The notes: generated from the sequence alone by a model not told the origin. A DNA stretch of 64,000 bases from Latrodectus hesperus (GCA_037975125.1 JAJQOW010000187.1:62001-126000), one strand, 5' to 3'. Shown: positions 23,260-36,171, counted from the stretch's first letter. Numbers and translations are program-made.

Positions 23260-24470
23260 GATTGGTTTCTTTTGATTGGCTGGTGTTACCTTGAGTGGTA
23301 TTGATGGCATTTAGAACTCCAGTTCTATTAATGTAGTCTATTAAAAGTTTTAATTTGTTTAGTACTTCTTTGGCTTCAAAAATGGTGTCTGTTGCTGTGG
23401 CTTGTGCGTATGCTTTGTTTTGAACAGCAACTCCTTTGACGATTTTAATAGCATTGGTATTATTCGATTGTTGTGTCGCTTTCTTGGCTTCTTGGAATAT
23501 TTTACATCCCCTGCAGCTGGCTGGATGATCTCCGTTATAATTAGCGCATTTGGCTGGTTGTTCTTTTGGTTTTTTACATTCAGCCGTGAGGTGAGTTTGT
23601 CCACATTTCACACATTTGGGAGTATGTTTACACATTCTTTGTGAGTGATGGAGCATTTGGCATCTATGGCTCTGAGTCGGGATATTCCTATTTTTGTACG
23701 GTTCAATGCGAACTGTGCAGTTATTGATGTATTTATATTGACAAACTTCTTTGGCTTTTGCGGTTTTAGACATGGTGATGATAAAGAGTGGTAATTTTTG
23801 AACATCTCCGTTGCGTCTTCTGGTCATCTGTACTATTGATGAGATTACGAATCCCTCGTTAAATCTGTGATATCATTTATAGGAGTGTCTATTGGGAGAT
23901 CACGGATAACAATGCGCAGAGGTTTATCTTCATTTAATAAGTAGGTATGGTATCCAACTTGGAACGTTTCCAGGATTGTTAAAGCTTTGCGATGAGAATC
24001 GCTGTCTGATGTTTTAATTTTAATTTCGCGCGCCGAGCACTTGGCGTGATAGTTTTTCAGTCCAACACGTGAGAAATCTTGATGAATATCTCGCCAGCTA
24101 CATGTTGGGTCCTTAATGATAATTGGTGGGATTTTATTTGAGGGTTTGGCAAGAGTGCCTGGTTCCCCAGGTGTATTATCGTCCACTGTGGGACTTGTTT
24201 GGATTGTTTCTGGCAAAGTTTTCTCATTTATTTCAATAATCAATTTTTTATTCTTTTGTTGGCTTGCATCTTCTCCGCTAGAATTCCTTGAGCGTTTTGA
24301 TTTGATTTTATTATTCTTATCTTCGAGAACAGAATAGTGATTGTTCGTAGGAATATTATATTCCACAGTACCATTACAGGTCTCTATGTTCGAGTCTGGA
24401 TCAGTAGTGTTTTTCCCAGTATCATTAGCGGGCTTGAGAGCCGAGTAAAAATAATTGCATATTGTATTCG
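23252..24470 (-). pseudogene. LINE 1 ORF1: nucleic-acid-binding protein with zinc knuckles, broken
   Basis: Pieces at 24366-23845 and 23827-23252 give one protein with a frameshift near 23840. The order is an acidic/basic N-terminal part, KIPPIIIKDPTCSW, the PRE_C2HC region (IVIRDLPIDTPINDI and MTRRRNGDVQKLPLF), and then cysteine-histidine knuckles (CQMLHHSQRMCKHTPKC, CVKCGQTHLTAEC, CRGC). In the first knuckle a serine/arginine replaces the usual leading cysteine, and the third has lost a cysteine to tyrosine (CANYNGDH). The ending NHE-stop overlaps the ORF2 start, the same layout as LINE 2. Confidence 0.8.
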
Positions 24471-24490
24471 CTCTATCCTGTCATTAATAA

Positions 24491-25319
24491 CAAAGGTAAT
24501 TACGCATTTATATAACATTATTTTAAAAAATAACTGGTGGCGTTACAGTTTTTACTCTGGCACAAATACTGACTTTTAAATAATCACATGTATCTCATAA
24601 TTATGTACCAACAAATTATAACATTTATTTCTTATGAATGAACTTCAATAATTAATATTATTAGAATCTGTTTTATTTCATTTTACATTTTCTCAAAAAT
24701 ATTTACTGGCCTTAAATTGTTTACTCAGGTGTACTAATTTCTGATATAAGTACTTATAACAAAAATTTTTCTGTCCATCATTTGAAATGATGTAAAAACA
24801 TCTCTGGCAGCTCCAAGTGCTGTATTAAACTCTGAGTATGAGGAGCAATTATTTTCGCATACTGATCTTCAGATGTAGCTGTCATTTGCTTATGATTCCT
24901 GACTTCTTAAAACAGTTAAATCTTCTCAAATATATTTCCATAAATTAGACACTATATAAACAGTAAGTTTGAAATATTTATACTCTTCCTGGCTTTCATA
25001 ATAGTTTTTTCAGCTAATAATTTTCCAAGTGACAGATTTTTCTAATTGTACTTGAAAGCTATAATAAATACAAATGATAAAAAAGTAAATATTTACTCAC
25101 CATATTCTGTGTTGCAAAATTTCACTCAGACATTTTTTTTACAAAAAGCTCTGTATTTAACTGTCGATGAATTAGATCTATATTTGGATATCGCAAAACA
25201 TTTGATTACTTTCAGATACATATTGCTCTTTAAAATTGTTCTCTCATTCTTTGGAATTGTTGATCAGATTAATTGGGCGTTTTACTAAGTATCATTATTT
25301 TTACGTATTTGGCAAGAAA
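24491..25319. other. AT-rich DNA, no gene seen
   Basis: No coding region or repeat end is recognisable. The open frames near 25046-25439 are short, AT-driven and partly lie in the dispersed repeat that follows. Confidence 0.5.
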
Positions 25320-26890
25320 ACGCTTGAAAATTCAATTTTAAAACATTATATTTGGTGGAACATTTTTCATTATTTGCTTTTAAAAAGATTAATTTTGTTA
25401 TTATTAAATGCTGAAATGTCAAAACGTAATTTATATTAAATATGTTTGATGTAAACATTTTCTTACTTATTAACCAAAAATTGAAAACATAAACTTAAAA
25501 TCATTTATGTTTTGTTAATAAAGGATTTTCTTTATTTTGTGAAATAAGAAAAATTCCTTTTTTGTTTCTGTTATTATTCTATTAAATTATGTTAGTTAGG
25601 ATTACTTATAGAATTATGAAACGTAACCAATTACATTTAATTGTTAAACATAGTATTAAAAAAGGAATACAGATTATAGTGAAAAATTTCAATATTATAT
25701 AATATTTTTAAGTAGATATTACTGCACTGTAGAGATATATCACACTTATTTTAGTTTTCTATGACAAATTTTAAAAATTTACCCATTATTTTAATAACTA
25801 ATAATATGGATGGTTTGTACTTCGTAAATGGTGTAGGGAAGATAATTCGGTACGAAGTTCAACAACTAAATGTTCGTTTAACCTAAAATAATCAATAAAA
25901 GCTTCATTAGGAGAAGAAAATAGTTCTCTATTCCTGTGTAAATCAGCCGAAATCTTGAATTTATCTGATTAATAATTTCTTATAATAAAAGCAAAAAAAT
26001 TAACGTTGCCATTCTTACATGTCAATGGAAATCAACGCACCTGTTGATAACTTGTAAGGATAAGAAGAGCATGCGCTTGGCCATCAGCAGAATACGAAAT
26101 ATTGATTATCTTGTCACTGCGCGAAATAACGATCTACGAATATATTGGAGCCTCAAACGACTATCACATTGAAAGAGAGTAATACGCGCCCAGTGTAAAT
26201 CATGATTAAACGCCTTTAATGCAATTCTCATTAGTTTAAAATATTCATGACTTCAAATAAAAACTCTTCAGCATCACATCGTTCTGAGGCGGCGTCGTCA
26301 ATCCGATTTGTCGACAATTTTGCTGCTTGCTCTAAAATCAAAATTTTCAAGCGGAGTCAAACCTGACAAAGCTCACCCTTTAATGTCTGATTGTGTTCGA
26401 TGATAAGAAAAAAAATTCATTCATTATTTTTATTTGTTATAAAGAAGTATTCCTAAATATTATTTTTCTGTTTCTACAGGTTTCAAAATCATGAAAATTG
26501 CCTGCAGTTCTAAGTAACAAGTTTTCATATTTTCAAATATTGAACAACATTGCTTCCAAAATTGACCATATTGGAAAGAGAACAAAAGAAAAAAATCAAA
26601 ATGAAAAAGAGAATACAAAACATTCACTTCATGTTGTAGTGTAAATATGCAAGGACGATTTAAATTTTATTTTTAAGGATTAATATTGATTTCTTCTTTT
26701 GGATTTACTTTTAATTTTGGGTCCACAAAAGATGAAAAAAATGTTTTCTTCAAACATTGTTTATCCTCTTTTTTTATCAAAAAGTTATGTGAATATTCTT
26801 ATTAGTTTAATTTTTCAAAGATCTTAGATTTTACTTTCATAGAGATAATTTCGTCGTAATAAAATTAAAAGAATTGCTTTTGGAATAAGT
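25320..26890. repeat. Dispersed repeat, copy 2 (partner at 9530-10880)
   Basis: It has the same order of sequence blocks as copy 1, in the same orientation, with clear divergence and small insertions. A candidate frame in copy 1 (9987-10184) is destroyed here by stops and indels, which argues against a shared protein. Confidence 0.7.
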
Positions 26891-27587
26891 TACCAGTTTT
26901 TTTAATATATTTTTTATTATAAGAAATATTAATACAATATGTGAGTCAGCATCTTGGCATTTACAGTTTATTATAGACACCAAACTCGGTTCGTGGACTG
27001 AGGTGTTGGTGTCTTTACTAGTATATCTTCAGAATTGTTCGTGTTACTAAGCGTCTAGCCCTTCAGATACTAGTTTCCTCCAAGGTCATCTGCGCAGCTT
27101 GTTACTGTCGAGGAATTTGGCATGCAGAAAGGGATTGTTTTTGTCACTTTTTTCTGTTATTTTCGGTTTTGGTCGTAGACGGGTAATCGTTGTCTCATTG
27201 CATTGGAGAACTGCATCTGTGTTTTAGTAAATTATTAACTTAGTGGAAAATTTTAAATCATTGATAAATATATATTTAAGAGATATTCAAATGTAATTGA
27301 TAACTTTTACTGATCAATAAGAGATTTCTTATATTTTTTCTACTTATTATTGGTATGATTGCAATTGAATGTATTAATTATAATAGAATGGTGATTTTTG
27401 AAATAAATTATGAGACTGATTTGGCGAGTCTCTTTTTTAAAGCTATTTCAATATTAAACCTTTTGCTGTGCATTTCACCAAACGATCCATTTATTACATA
27501 AAAAGGAATAGTTTAGTATTCTAATTAGTGTATGCTTCATAATTGTTAGAAAAATGTTTAAATTTACATGATGAAATTTATATCTAA
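26891..27587. other. Intergenic DNA with a small hairpin
   Basis: GACACCAAAC at 26976-26985 and GTTGGTGTC at 27005-27013 can pair across about 20 bases. The stretch at 26990-27210 is somewhat less AT-rich than its surroundings, but I see no coding frame. Confidence 0.4.
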
Positions 27588-27589
27588 TA

Positions 27590-28742
27590 CAGGTAACCCT
27601 CCTATAACACGGTATCTTATAACACGGTTTCGCTATAACACGATTCGTAAATTGCGGGAAAATTTCTACAACACGTCATCCTATAACACGGTTTTGTTCC
27701 AATGTTAGAGCTTGTTATCGGTTGGCTGAAACATGTTAACTCCTTACTTCTTTTCTAGGTATTATTTACACCTTAAAAACGTATTATATAAGAAGATCCT
27801 TACAGTGGATTTTAGACGCAACCGATTCGGAATCAATTAGCGTAATGGAAGCTTGGAAGAAATTTTCAATCAAGCACTGTATCGAAATCATATCTTTGTC
27901 GCTGAAAGAAATGAAAACATCAACCTTAAATGCGTGTTGGAAGAAGATATGGCCCTCTTCAGTTGAAACAGAAAACATGCGTGAAACATTAGAAAACGAA
28001 ATTGGTGCATTATTAAAATTCGCTAAATCAATAGGAGACAAAGGTTTTGTGGATATGGCTAGTGAAGACATTCAAGAATTATTAGTGGAAGAAGAAGCTG
28101 ACGAAGCGGATTTGATGGAAATGGCATCCCTGGACGCAAATCATATAGATTTTGAGGACGCTACCTCTGATCAAGATTGTGCAGTTAAGAATTTAACATT
28201 AAAAGAATTACAAGAAGGCCTATGCTTAGCGGAAAATCTCGAGTCATTTTTCTTGAAAACAGACCCTTCCACGGAAAGAAGTCGAAAATTCAAAAGGGAG
28301 CTGCAAAACTGCTTAACTCCATACCGCGAAATTTATAATGACCTAGTAAGAACTAGTCAGCAAAGTTTGATTACAGATTTTTTTTAAAGGGGAAAACATA
28401 TAAAAACTTTAAATAGAGAAAAAAGTTCTGAAAGTGAAGGCGATATCGTTCCACCCAAAAAACGTTCTCGGTTGATTGTACTGAGCAGTGACGACGAATA
28501 AATTCATTAAATTAGGGTTACGTTAGATTAAAATATTTTTTTCTTACTTTGTGTTGGATATACATTTATTATTTAATAAAAATTAAGTTGTTTATGTCGA
28601 ATTAAAAAAAAATATTTGTTTTTAATAAGTTTTTGGAACGTAACCCCCCTTTTTGTACTAGTTCTGGGTCTTATACAATACTATTTCACACAACACGGCA
28701 TTTTCTAGGAACCTAACTACCGTGTTATAGGAGGGTTACCTG
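27590..28742 (+). mobile_element. Tigger/pogo-type element, internally deleted
   Basis: Ends are CAGGTAACCCTCCTATAACA at 27590 and its inverse finishing at 28742, with TA duplications at 27588-27589 and 28743-28744. TATAACACGG is repeated three to four times inside the left arm and once in the right end. Length 1153 bp, so about half or more of an autonomous element is missing. Confidence 0.93.
27788..28387 (+). pseudogene. Tigger transposase, C-terminal fragment
   Basis: The open frame continues upstream of ATG 27845 (QWILDATDSESISVMEAW), so that ATG is not the original start. The string AWKKFSIKHCIEIISLS followed by LNACWKKIWPSS is the characteristic region just after the DDE catalytic domain in pogo/Tigger/jerky-type proteins. 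The C-terminal tail is acidic (EDIQELLVEEEADEADL), and beyond the stop at 28387 a shifted frame would add a basic and acidic end (PPKKRSRL, SSDDE). The CENP-B-type DNA-binding domains and catalytic triad are absent. Confidence 0.82.
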
Positions 28743-28744
28743 TA

Positions 28745-29689
28745 TATAAAAAAGGTAATTCAAGATTTTTTTCATCAAAAACATAATTTTTTTATTTAAT
28801 AAAACGAAAAATTATGTACTCATTTCCATATTTAAATGGTGGGAGTAAATTTAAAACTAATATTTAACTATATTACAATAGTATCCTTATAAAATATCAG
28901 AAATGAACACAAAATTGGCAATTTGCCAAGCTAAATTATGATTAAAAATTATAAGCAAAATGCTGCATTTAGTTACTAAATATGTAACTTTTAGATGCAA
29001 ATGCGTCTAATATTTATTTTAAAATAAATATTTGGTTCCATTTTTACTCCATGTACAGCAATTTTAATATTGGGAATGTATGCCAGAATTAGTTATAAAT
29101 GTTTAGAATAAGTTTTTTAAAATGAATAAAAAGGTAAATTTAATCTCAACCTCTTCATTATTTAACTTAAAGCAATTCAGTAGAAAATTAATTTCATTCT
29201 TACATTTTATTTCATTCTATGATTTTTTCTCATCGAATTATCAATATTTTCAAAAGACTATTTTAACTAAGATACTGCTTTTTTTAGGTAAAGACTATAA
29301 ATAATTTATTTGAATATAAATGATTTAAATAATATTATAAGTGTACATTTTATACCTCAACCAAAATACTTTGAGTAAAATTACCATTTTATCACTTTGT
29401 CTCTCAATCGTTATTATGGTGGAAACAAGTAATATTTTTTCTTGATAGAAAAGGATGTTTTGGTAGAGTAAGATTGATCAGCTGATAAAGATATAAAATT
29501 TTTGTGTCAGCATTTTTTTCATGTAATTTAAAGTCATTTGTCCTAATACCAATAATTTGCCAATCAACGAGCAAATTAGTATCATTTGGCCAATATCCAG
29601 GGTAATGATATTTTAGTGCAAGTATCATGCATATGAGTAACTTTACTTGAAAGCTCCTAGTTCAGACAATTTTAGATTTTAGTGAATGT
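28745..29689. other. AT-rich DNA, no gene seen
   Basis: Only short AT-driven frames are present. A minus-strand frame at 29404-29628 has mixed composition but no recognisable motif or expression signal. Confidence 0.5.
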
Positions 29690-30725
29690 TTTACATATGA
29701 AATCCATAGCTTATTTAAACTTTAAAATATTTTTATTGAAATTCCAATGAAAAAAATGTTTCACTTCCCATTGAATATTTTTAACAACTAAAACAACTCA
29801 CTTTATTGTGAATTATTCTATTTAATATTTTTAATTTATAAAACATAGTGCATATTTAAAAATGATATATTCCTTTATATAAAATGAATGCTCTTTAGAA
29901 AATCACATTTATATTTTTAAAACTAGTCAATAATATATTTCATAAATTTTCTTTAGATTTGTTAGAAGTATGTTTTATAATTCATTGTAAGATAGTACAG
30001 ATATAAATCTAAAATTTATGAATCAGCTCTTGTTAACATTTTTACTGTAATAAAAATAAAAATAAATGATTCCACTTTTTTTACAGGAAGCAAATTTAAT
30101 GTCTTTTTCGTGTAATCAAAAATAATTTTTCATCAACAAATAAGGATACTGTTATGTGTTAAGACATTAGAAATATTATTTCCAGTTTAGGGCAAATGTC
30201 TCCAAATATTTTATTAGAACGTACATTTATACAGTTCCATTGGTAACAATATAATAAATATAATTTCTGGTTACACTGTTCAACTGATGAAGTTATGAAT
30301 TGGGGATCCTGATGAAATATCAAATTATTTCTTCTTTCCATGTGTCATATATATATCATATTCATATACATATTTAAACTTCTGAATTATTTTTATTGAA
30401 ATTTCAATGCAAAAGATATTTCAGTTCCCACTGAACACTTTAATGACAAAAATAATCCACTTTACCTTGAATTATCTAATTTAATATTTATAAAACAATG
30501 TATATTTAAAAATATTCTTTCATATGTAAAAATGTTAGTCTTTACAAGATCAAACAGGAATGTTGTTTAAAAATAAAGTTAGTAGATCTAATACATTTCA
30601 TGATTTTTCTGGATTTGTAAGAATTTAAACTTTTAATTTATCAAATCACAGTAGATATGGATTTAAAAATAGCTGTATAAATTAATTCATGTGTGTAAAC
30701 ATTTTAAATAAAAACAAACAAAATG
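29690..30725 (+). repeat. Diverged direct duplication, period about 660 bp
   Basis: 29690-30065 and 30350-30725 share an ordered series of blocks: ATTGAAATTTCAATG, TTTCA.TTCCCA.TGAA, CACTTTA..TGAATTAT, then CATTTCAT.A.TTTTCT and a TAAA.ATAAAAA end. Identity is moderate. The spacer between them (30066-30349) is unrelated. An old tandem duplication or two insertions of one repeat are both possible. Confidence 0.6.
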
Positions 30726-31780
30726 CTTTAAAATATGTCTACTGTAAAAGTGAAAAACTTGTTTGAAGTCTCAGATGTTGTGAAATTTTGATGCAAAACA
30801 TATTCAGCTTTGTCATAAAAAATTTGCCATGACTGTACGAATTATGTTTAAAAGAAACAATTTTCTTTTGGATGTTATTTGTTTTATGTTTTCATTGTAT
30901 ATAGTGTAGAATTTAAGATTGTCTTTAAAAAATTCTCATATTCTTGTAAATTTCTAAAACATAAGCCCCGAATAAAATAGTAATCATCCGAAATACAGAT
31001 TCAAGTCACTTTAGAATATTCATTTAAAAATGTGATCTTAAAATATAAAGGGAAGGAATAATTGTAAAAATGAATACAAAAAAGGGATTTTTATCACTCT
31101 AGTCTCTTAATTTTAATGATAAAATGAGTCTCAGAAGTTTCAAGTAAAAAGATGTATTTCTTCATTTGATAAAAATTTTTAAATACTGGAAAATGCTTTT
31201 ACTAATTAATTAAAATAAGTTATTTTTACTAAAAGTCACTTTTACTCTTAATTTATTGAGCTTTTTTAAATATATTTTATATTCTCATGCTTGTTTTTAT
31301 AAATTTCTTATTAAGAATTTTTAACTTGATAAGATGAATAACTAATATTGAATAAGATTAAATGTTTTTGTACATTAAAATTATTGCATTAAGATTATTC
31401 ATTGGGACTGTGGGTGGAATTTTTATGATCTATTATAATATTAAAAATTGTGTGTATTGTCTTCATTCTGAGAAGTTGTTGCAGAAGTTTCGGTTAGTTT
31501 TCTTTTCTTTTTTGCAACTGAGTATCTTTGGGGTGTTATATTTTTATTTGACAGAATATCTTTATTAATTGTTGGAAAATGGTATTTGGGATGCACTTAG
31601 CATATCGGCAGCATCTAGTTGTGGTGGTGTTGATTTTCAAATTCTATGTAACACATCGCACTGTTTGTCTTATTTTACTGAATCAATTAATTCTAAAAAC
31701 TTTTGCTTTATTTAATTTTTTCTGTGTTCAACAGACAAAGTCTGTGATTTTTTGGGGCTACTTCATTTAAAATAAATTCC
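30726..31780. other. AT-rich DNA, no gene seen
   Basis: The short plus-strand frames at 31362-31770 are hydrophobic and AT-driven. The later ones lie antisense to MULE remains, so I do not count them as genes. Confidence 0.5.
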
Positions 31781-31789
31781 TTTTCATCA

Positions 31790-32935
31790 TCATTTATAAT
31801 TAGAGGAGATTCATTATATACTGCAGCAGTTTCATTAGTATTTTTAATATGCTGATGTAAATAATGTATGTTTGCACATATTCCATCTAATTGAAGGATT
31901 AATGCAACTACATAGATATTTGTTAAAGCATATATTACATTCTGTGCATTGTATGAGATAAGTACAAGTTTTATTATTTTCATTCATGTTGTATACTTCT
32001 GTATTACATATTGATAAAACAGACCACCCATTCTCATTCGCAAGTATTTGTCAAGATAGTGTTTCACTTGTTTTATGTCTGATTCTTAAATCTCGTGTCT
32101 TACTGGTCAATTTACCTTTATTTGCTATTGTTAAACGATCAATCATTTTATCTCATACGAATCTCATAATGCCATGAATAGCTTTGTCTAATCTTTTTAT
32201 ATTTGTCCCATGAAGATAAATATACTTTAGTGTTCGGTGCATTCGTCCTATTTGCATGTTTGTATTAATACCACTGGGAAATCTATAATAGTATGCCCAC
32301 CTGGAAGTATTTTGTAAATAACATGTTTCAAATTAATTTGAAAATTCTATGGTGTCCGCGTCTTCTTTAAGTAATTTATTGCTGCCTCTGTTAGTGTATG
32401 GAATGTATTTATGTTTATAAAAAAGCACATGGGAATCCTTGGCTCAAATCATCAATTGTTAATAAGGTTATAAGCTCAAATACATATCCATTTACCACAT
32501 GTGTGCCAACTATACATATGCAGTAGGAACTAAATTTTTTCAGTATCTCTCCTTGTGCTTCTGTCATAAGAATCAAAACAAAATCATTTTCTTTTAGAAA
32601 TGAATATTGTGTACAAGTGTGTCTCCTTGGGTTTTATAAAATAAAATGCATGCGTTTTCCGAGTTTGGCATTTCACGTACCCACATATCTCTGACCCCAT
32701 CATTCTATGAGTCATCACTGACCCCATCATTTTCATGCTTCACAGAATCAAAAGACAGATTGAAACACTTTTCAATATTATGTAGATCTTTTTTATAGTA
32801 AATGAACCCTTTCAAGACCAGCATCTGTTATAGAATTTCTTATTTCATCTAAAATATTATCTAGGGGAATTTTTGCTGATAATTTTGAGGCTATATTTTT
32901 TTCTTTCATCCGCAGAATCAGAATCATCAAAGATT
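31790..32935 (-). pseudogene. MULE transposase, catalytic to SWIM-finger half, decayed
   Basis: Read on the minus strand in several frames. MKEKNIASKLSAKIP (about 32905) begins the segment before the catalytic domain. FVLILMTEAQGEILKKF then YCICIVGTHVVNGY and FELITLLTIDDLSQGFP (about 32600-32440) are the start of the MULE DDE domain; the aspartate expected before GTH is valine, so the first catalytic residue is lost. KRLDKAIHGIMRF follows near 32190, and LCSCINPSIRWNMCKH near 31890 is a SWIM finger (C-x-C ... C-x-H). Multiple stops and shifts. The N-terminal half lies at 37830-38530, on the other side of the inserted LINE 2. Motifs are seen directly; the family is established for MULEs. Confidence 0.75.
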
Positions 32936-33444
32936 TCCGGAGTTTGCAACGGCGAAGCCGTTTTTACTCCTTCAACTGAATTAGACCAATGAGAAGTAAG
33001 GAAAAAGGGAAGCAGTGAGGGCGAGGGGAAAATCCTCTCCTCTGGTTGGTAGTTACAGTTGAGCTCAATGTACTCACAGGGAAAATAGTAATAGAAAAGA
33101 GAAAAAATAGAAAATACAAAATATCATAAAAATACAGTAAAAGTATGAATGAGAAATAAGTAAATTGTGGAATATAATAACATGGAATAAGAAAAAATAA
33201 ATATTTACAAAATATACAAAGCAAAAAGTAAGTTGAATGGTGGTCACCCTCCATTCTGCTGCCCGCAAGGTGAGTATGTGCAAATCAGGTTACATAGAAA
33301 ATGCGCAGGAATAAAGTAAATACATGAGTAAATGAACAATTAAAAAGAGAGTAAATGCAGAATAACAAAAACTAGAGTAATTACAAGTAAATAACCGAAT
33401 ACAAAGTGGAATAAAAAGAATAGGGAATAAAATATGTACAAAAT

Positions 33445-36171
33445 TTACAAGTTGTTGACCTTAGAGTTTTTTGAGATGATTGCATCACTTGTATAAAAGG
33501 CTGCAAGAGGTCTAATTTTTCTGTCTTTTTTTAAGTTCAGGCAATTGAAGATTTCGTGGAAGTTAGCTTGTTGGCAATTGGGAGCTTCATTATAAAATTT
33601 TAAGTTGAGTTTTGCAATATGTTGTTGAAGAGTATCAATTTTGAGATCATTATGAATAGAGCTATTTTTCAAATAATAGGGGGCTCCAAGCATATTTCGA
33701 AGAGTTTTATTTTGAAAGGTATTGAGTTTCTTCATATTTTCTTTATTGATAGTGCACCAAGCAGGGGAGGCATAAGTGAGAATTGGTCTAATGTAAACTG
33801 TATAAATAAGTTTCTTAACTTTGATACTGGTGTGGCTCCGCCCACTGATGATAGGTCTTAGTTGTAGATAAGCACCTTGTGCTTTATTAATAACTTTTTT
33901 AATGTGTTCCGTCCAGGTGAGGTTTTTATCAAAGGTTAAGCCAAGATAAGTAGCAGAATTTACTTCCGGGATGGTTTCATTAAACAGGACGAGCTGATCA
34001 TGTAGAGGTATATTTTTAAGGCGTGGCCTAACAATAAGAAGGTTGGATTTGGTAGCATTGATTTTAACTTTCCAGGTGTTACACCAATTTTCAATGGTTT
34101 TAAGGTGATTTTGTAATTTGTTAATAGCAATGTTGATAGATTTTGTTTTAACTAGAATGCCAGTATCATCAGCAAAGTAAGAGGTGATACTGTTATGATC
34201 ATCAGCTAAGGTGGGGAAATCAGCAGTATAGAAGAGATAAAGTACGGGTCCAATGACACTTCCTTGAGGAACGCCAGCTTCTATTTTTCAAGTTGTTGAG
34301 AGTTCACTATTATGTCTGACTGCAAATGTTCTGTTATGAAGATAGTTTTTGATGAGAATGACCAGTTTCTTATTTAAGTTTAATTGAAGTAGCTTAAAAA
34401 TAAGGCCGGGGTGCCATAACCTGTCAAAAGCTTTGGCAACGTCCAGCATCAGGAAGGCGGTGATTTCTTTATTGCGCAGACCACGCCCAATAAATTCGAG
34501 AGTACGGACCAATTGTTTTACTGTACTGAGATTTTTACGAAATCCGTATTGTTCATCAGGTAGCTTGTTGGTGTAATTAATTATTCTGTGTAGGATGACT
34601 TTTTCATAGATTTTGCCAAGCGACGAAAGGAGACTGATGGGCCTGTAATTGCTGGGCATCACTGGATCTTTATTGGGTTTCTGGAATAAAATGATTGTAG
34701 CTTCCTTCCAGCAGGGTGGGAAGTATTGCACTTTTAGGCAGTTATTGATAATGGAGATAAGATTTTGAATGAAATTTGGTGGGAGCCTTTTGATCATCTT
34801 GTTAGTAATACCATCTCTGCCCGGAGCTTTTTTGACATTGAGTTGTTTGATTATATTAAGAACTTCATCTGTATCAGTTGGGGTGAGGTCATCAGCATTA
34901 TCATGGTTATGTAAATTGTTTTTAATTTCTCTTCTAATGTTTTCTTCTATTTCGTCATGATCATCAATAGCATTTTCAGTAAACTGACGCTCCATGGCAT
35001 CAGCAAAAGCTTCTGCCTTTTCGCTGTCAGTGTAGACGAGTCCTCGTTCACCATGCAGAGGTTTACTGGTTTGAGTCTTGTGCTTAAGATTTTTACAAAG
35101 TTTCCAGACATTGCTGTTGTCTTCTTTAAGAGATTGCAGGGTTTCTTCCCATCTTGAGTTTCTGTATTCGGCGCATTCATCACGAATTTCACGTTGTAGT
35201 TTATTAATAGAGGTTTTAATGGTGGGATTGAGAGTTTTGCGATAATTTTTTCGTAGTCTATTTTTAAGTTTGATTTTATCACGTATTGCACTGGGGAGAG
35301 TGAGGAAGTTATCTTTATGTTCTATTTCTTCAGTGGAGTCATTAAAAGCTTTTGAAATGGTGCTGGTTATTTCGTTAACTTGATTGTTGATTACAGTAGT
35401 GTTAGTAGTAGGAGAAGTGGAAATACTTTTCTTGAGAAGAATGTTGGTGAAGAGGTTCCAATTAGTGATCTTGATCATCCTTTTGCTAAGATGGAGGTGG
35501 ATACCGGCTGAGATGATGGTGGGTAAGTGATCGGAGGAAAGTTCATTGATCACATCAGCAGCAAGTATTAGGTTCGAATTGGTAATTGCGATGTCAAGTA
35601 TGTCAGGCCTCTGCATGGTGAAGACAGGATAGTAGGTAGGACTGGTCGGTGCAATAACACGAAGATGGTATTTGGTGATTAGTGGTTGGAGCCTTTTACC
35701 ATTATTGTTAGTTGTTCGACAGTTCCAAATTTGAGATTTAGAGTTCAGGTCACCAAGGACTATGGTGTCGAGGTTACTAGGATAGAGGTATTTAATGTCG
35801 TCTTCAGTGATGGTCCGGTTGGGTGGATTATACATGGCCGTGATTTTAAGTTTTCTATTGTTGAAGGGATTAATGATGATGGAGACTTCCTCATAGCCAT
35901 TACTATTATTGTTACTATAGAGAGTAGAAGATATAGAATTTTTGACTAGTAGCATGACTCCTCCTCCTTTATAGGCGGTTCTATTAGTGTAGTAAGTTGT
36001 GTAGTTTGCTAGCTTATAGGTGCGGGATCCGTTGCAGTGCGTCTCTGTGATAGCACAGATGTCAATGTCATAGTGGGAGATAAAGTTTTTAAGTTCATCA
36101 AATTTATGAAGTAAATTGTTCGCATTCCAATTACATAATTGTAAAATTTTATTATTGGATGTATTATTCAT
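33445..36171 (-). pseudogene. LINE 2 ORF2: endonuclease plus reverse transcriptase, one nonsense codon
   Basis: 908 sense codons are in one frame from ATG 36171, interrupted only by TGA at 34288-34290 (codon 628), just before the AGVPQGSVIGPVL motif. The endonuclease spans about residues 1-220: NWNANNLLHKFDELK, AITETHCNG, VLGDLNSKSQIWN and LSSDHLP. Reverse transcriptase spans about 440-720: KKAPGRDGITNKMI, NYRPISLLSSLGKIYEKVI, EQYGFRKNLSTVKQL, FLMLDVAKAFDRLW and the catalytic YFADDTGIL, which lies after the stop. No RNase H. ORF2 starts 8 bases before ORF1 ends, so translation probably depends on reinitiation or coupling, as in other Jockey elements. I checked the frame after the TGA base by base and found no other stop. 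Confidence 0.9.

Larger units (their letters stand above)
20300..24490 (-). mobile_element. Jockey-type LINE 1, decayed
   Basis: The minus strand holds ORF1 (about 24470-23252) and ORF2 (23259-20484), overlapping by a few bases exactly as in the better preserved element at 32936-37830. Both ORFs carry many stops and frameshifts, so the copy is dead. The 3' untranslated region runs below 20484 to an uncertain end; the 5' end is near the GACAGGATAGAGCG string at 24468-24482. The element at 62756-64000 is from the same subfamily. Confidence 0.82.

Noticed and set aside
23402..24337. Plus-strand frames over LINE 1 ORF1 and similar antisense frames at 34769-37277 and 59434-60184
   Set aside because: They are antisense shadows of LINE coding regions whose domains are recognised on the other strand.
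32964..33283. Minus-strand hydrophobic frames
   Set aside because: They lie in the 3' untranslated region of LINE 2, beyond its ORF2 stop, and are AT-driven.
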